Positions 61,801 to 64,000 of a DNA stretch of 64,000 bases are shown piece after piece. Below the pieces are notes generated by a model. That model was not told where the DNA came from and did not search any database. It worked only from the letters and a program-made list of their open reading frames with translations. The stretch comes from Skermanella stibiiresistens SB22 (GTDB taxonomy: Bacteria; Pseudomonadota; Alphaproteobacteria; Azospirillales; Azospirillaceae). Every line of letters starts with the position of its first letter. The stretch's first letter is position 1. A program made the position numbers and the translations under genes. The stretch lies in the NCBI RefSeq assembly GCF_000576635.1, contig NZ_AVFL01000001.1, positions 248,001 through 312,000 on the forward strand, in the 5' to 3' direction.

Positions 61801-64000
61801 ATGCATGGCAAACGGCGGGGCCCCGTCCTGATCGGGGCGGGAATCCTCAATATCCTGATGGGCTTGGCCCTGGCGGTCGGCGGCGTCTGGCTGATCGCCC
61901 TGGGCGGTTCCTGGTACTACGCCATCGCGGCGTTGGCCCTGCTGCTGACCGGCGTCCTGCTCCTGAGGGCGCGGCCGGCGTCCTTGCTGGTCTACGCCCT
62001 GCTGGTGGCCGGCACGCTGGCTTGGTCGCTCTGGGAGGTTGGGTTCGACTGGTGGCCGCTGGCGGCGCGCGGCGCCGTCATCTTCGTGGTCGGCTTGATC
62101 CTGCTGACCCCGTGGGTCACCCGCCGCCTGGGGGACGGCCGAAGCGATGTTCGGAGCAATTCCCGCGGCGTTTCCGCCCTGCGCGGGTCCGGCTTGGCCC
62201 TGACGGCGGTGCTGGTCGTGGGCTTCGGGGTCGCCGCGGTCTCGTGGTTCACCGATCCCCACCGGATCGATGGCACCGTCCCGGCCCCCGCCAGCGCCGC
62301 GGTCGACACGGACCCGGCCAGCATCCCGGCTGGCGAGTGGCACGCCTATGGCCGCACCGGCCACGCCCAACGCTATTCGCCGCTGGACCAGATCACGCCG
62401 GCCAATGTTTCCCGCCTGGAGACCGCCTGGACCTACCAGACCGGCGACATGCGCGGCCGTCCCGGCGACCCGGAGGAAACCACCTTCGAGGTGACGCCGC
62501 TCAAGATCGGCAATCGGCTGTTCCTCTGCACGCCGCACCAGAACGTGATCGCGTTGGACGCGACGACGGGACGCGAGATCTGGCGCTACGATCCGAAGAT
62601 CCGGGGCGAGTTGGCGCTTCAGCACCTGACCTGCCGCGGCCTGTCCTATCATCAGGTGACGGCCGGGGACGCCGCGGCCGCGCAGGCCGCTCCCGCCAAC
62701 ACTCCCATCACCGGGGAAACCGTCGACCAAGCCGCTCCCGGCACCACGGCGGCGCCCGGCGGCTCGACCAAGCTGGACCTGCCGGTCGCGGCGTCGTCCG
62801 GCGCCGCCACGACGGCGGACTGCCCGGCCATGCTGTTCATGCCGACGGCGGACGGCCGCATCATCGCGCTGAACCCCGACAGCGGCGCCGTCTGCGGCGG
62901 GTTCGGCGGCGGCACGGGCCAGATCAACCTCTGGACCAACATGCCGAACGTCAACCCAGGCTCGTACTACTCGACCTCGCCGGTCGTCGTCGCCCGCGGC
63001 CTGATCATCGTCGGCGGCACCGTGCTGGACAACGTCTCGGTCAACGAGACCTCGGGCGTCATCCGCGCCTTCGACATCAAGACCGGCGCGCTGGTGTGGA
63101 ATTGGGACTCGGGCAATCCGGACGCCACGGCCCCGATCGGGCCGGGCGAGAGCTACACGCCGAACTCGCCGAACAGCTGGTCGATCTCCGCCGTGGACGA
63201 GAACCTCGGCATGGTCTACGTGCCGCTCGGCAACCAGCCGCCCGACCAATGGGGCGGCAAGCGCAGCCCGGCGGTGGAGAAATACTCGTCCTCGGTCGTG
63301 GCGCTCGACATCGCGACCGGGCAAGTGCGCTGGAACTTCCAGACCGTCCACCACGATTTGTGGGACTACGACGTCCCGGCGCAGCCCAGCCTGATCGACC
63401 TGACGGTCAACGGCCGGACGGTCCCGGCATTGGTCCAGCCGACCAAGCAGGGCGAACTGTTCGTGCTCGACCGCCGCACCGGCGAGCCCGTCCTGCCCGT
63501 GACCGAGAAGCCCGCTCCCCAAGGTGCCGCCGAGGGCGACCACACCGCGCCGACCCAGCCGGTCTCCGCCCTGTCCTATGATCCGCCGCCCCTGACCGGC
63601 AAGGACATGTGGGGCGCCACCATGTTCGACCAACTGGCCTGCCGCGTCTCCTTGAAGCGGCTGCGCTACGAGGGCCGATACACGCCGCCGTCACTCCAGG
63701 GTTCGTTGGTCTATCCCGGAAACTTCGGCGTGTTCAACTGGGGAAGCGTCGCGGTCGATCCCCAGCGCCAGATCGCCTTCACCACGCCGACATATCTGGC
63801 TTTCGTCTCCCAGCTGATCCCCCGGGCGGACGACACCACCACCTATGTGCAGGGTGGAAGCGCGCCGGAACACGGCCTGCCGTCGCTGAACGAGAATTTC
63901 GGCGCGCCGTTCGCGATCAAGCTCGGCCCGTTCGTCTCCGCCCTCGGGCTGCCGTGCCAGGCGCCGCCCTGGGGTTATGTCGCCGCGGCCGACCTGACCA
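61801..64000 (+). CDS. gcd: Membrane-bound PQQ-dependent glucose dehydrogenase (3' end outside the window)
   Basis: 733 codons are present and the frame is open at the right edge; full family length is about 800. ATG 61801 follows GAGGTG at 7 nt. Residues 1-125 form four or five membrane helices that anchor the enzyme and bind ubiquinone; the periplasmic part is a PQQ beta-propeller with W-docking strands (EWHAYGRTGHAQRYSPL, TTGREIWRYDP, TGALVWNWDSG, TGQVRWNFQTVHHDLWDYD). The enzyme oxidises glucose to gluconolactone in the periplasm. An Ala/Thr/Pro/Gly-rich insert of about 50 residues (62650-62820) splits the propeller. No PQQ-synthesis genes are in the window. Confidence 0.93.
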   Translation, partial: MHGKRRGPVLIGAGILNILMGLALAVGGVWLIALGGSWYYAIAALALLLTGVLLLRARPASLLVYALLVAGTLAWSLWEVGFDWWPLAARGAVIFVVGLILLTPWVTRRLGDGRSDVRSNSRGVSALRGSGLALTAVLVVGFGVAAVSWFTDPHRIDGTVPAPASAAVDTDPASIPAGEWHAYGRTGHAQRYSPLDQITPANVSRLETAWTYQTGDMRGRPGDPEETTFEVTPLKIGNRLFLCTPHQNVIALDATTGREIWRYDPKIRGELALQHLTCRGLSYHQVTAGDAAAAQAAPANTPITGETVDQAAPGTTAAPGGSTKLDLPVAASSGAATTADCPAMLFMPTADGRIIALNPDSGAVCGGFGGGTGQINLWTNMPNVNPGSYYSTSPVVVARGLIIVGGTVLDNVSVNETSGVIRAFDIKTGALVWNWDSGNPDATAPIGPGESYTPNSPNSWSISAVDENLGMVYVPLGNQPPDQWGGKRSPAVEKYSSSVVALDIATGQVRWNFQTVHHDLWDYDVPAQPSLIDLTVNGRTVPALVQPTKQGELFVLDRRTGEPVLPVTEKPAPQGAAEGDHTAPTQPVSALSYDPPPLTGKDMWGATMFDQLACRVSLKRLRYEGRYTPPSLQGSLVYPGNFGVFNWGSVAVDPQRQIAFTTPTYLAFVSQLIPRADDTTTYVQGGSAPEHGLPSLNENFGAPFAIKLGPFVSALGLPCQAPPWGYVAAADLT

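Overview
The window is GC-rich chromosomal DNA with the codon use and gene content of an alphaproteobacterium. The best guess is Rhodospirillales, near Azospirillum or Skermanella: the yggT-DUF167-folD-corA run, HWE and hybrid kinases, a chemoreceptor with a PilZ-like tail and a membrane PQQ glucose dehydrogenase all fit. This is inference; there is no rRNA or tRNA gene to anchor it.

Layout. 1-6.0 kb: surface-glycan genes. A coiled-coil methyltransferase (possibly cut by the left edge), a small hypothetical gene, then a minus-strand three-gene operon (SIS sugar-phosphate isomerase, heptose-bisphosphate-type phosphatase, short transaldolase) joined by 4-nt stop/start overlaps. 6.4-9.1 kb: yggT, DUF167, folD and corA, also chained by 4-nt overlaps and preceded by a possible Cys-rich leader peptide. 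9.1-21.5 kb: a signalling island with an HWE histidine kinase, an SDR oxidoreductase, a sigma-54 response regulator, a cold-shock gene, and a minus-strand operon of LOV (blue-light) histidine kinase, single-domain response regulator and chemoreceptor. Upstream of that operon lies a large hybrid kinase whose phospho-acceptor histidine is replaced by arginine.

21.6-25.6 kb: a Mn/Zn-type ABC importer (binding protein, ATPase, two permeases, the first with a DtxR-like tail). 25.8-26.5 kb: SAM hydroxide adenosyltransferase. 26.6-32.1 kb: phosphonate catabolism, with a PhnZ-like HD oxygenase and PhnX on the minus strand divergent from a 2-aminoethylphosphonate-type ABC importer. The usual partners PhnW and PhnY are absent from the window. 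32.1-37.9 kb: a LysR regulator divergent from a second polyamine-type importer that ends in an Asp/Glu-racemase/maleate-isomerase family enzyme.

38.0-44.1 kb: assimilatory sulfate reduction in two divergent operons, cysH-cysD-cysNC on minus and cysI-siroheme synthase on plus. 44.1-50.4 kb: a second surface-polysaccharide group on minus (beta-helix protein, hexapeptide acyltransferase, 1112-residue fusion with a HAD domain). 51.3-61.6 kb: one 10.4-kb gene for a giant RTX/beta-repeat exoprotein, probably exported by type I secretion; no secretion genes are present. 61.8 kb to the right edge: a membrane PQQ glucose dehydrogenase, cut by the window end.

Most interesting: the light-sensor/chemoreceptor operon with the phospho-acceptor-less hybrid kinase upstream, the incomplete phosphonate route beside two importers, and the giant RTX gene beside glycan genes. 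Annotation rests on reading the translations by eye; no database search was possible.
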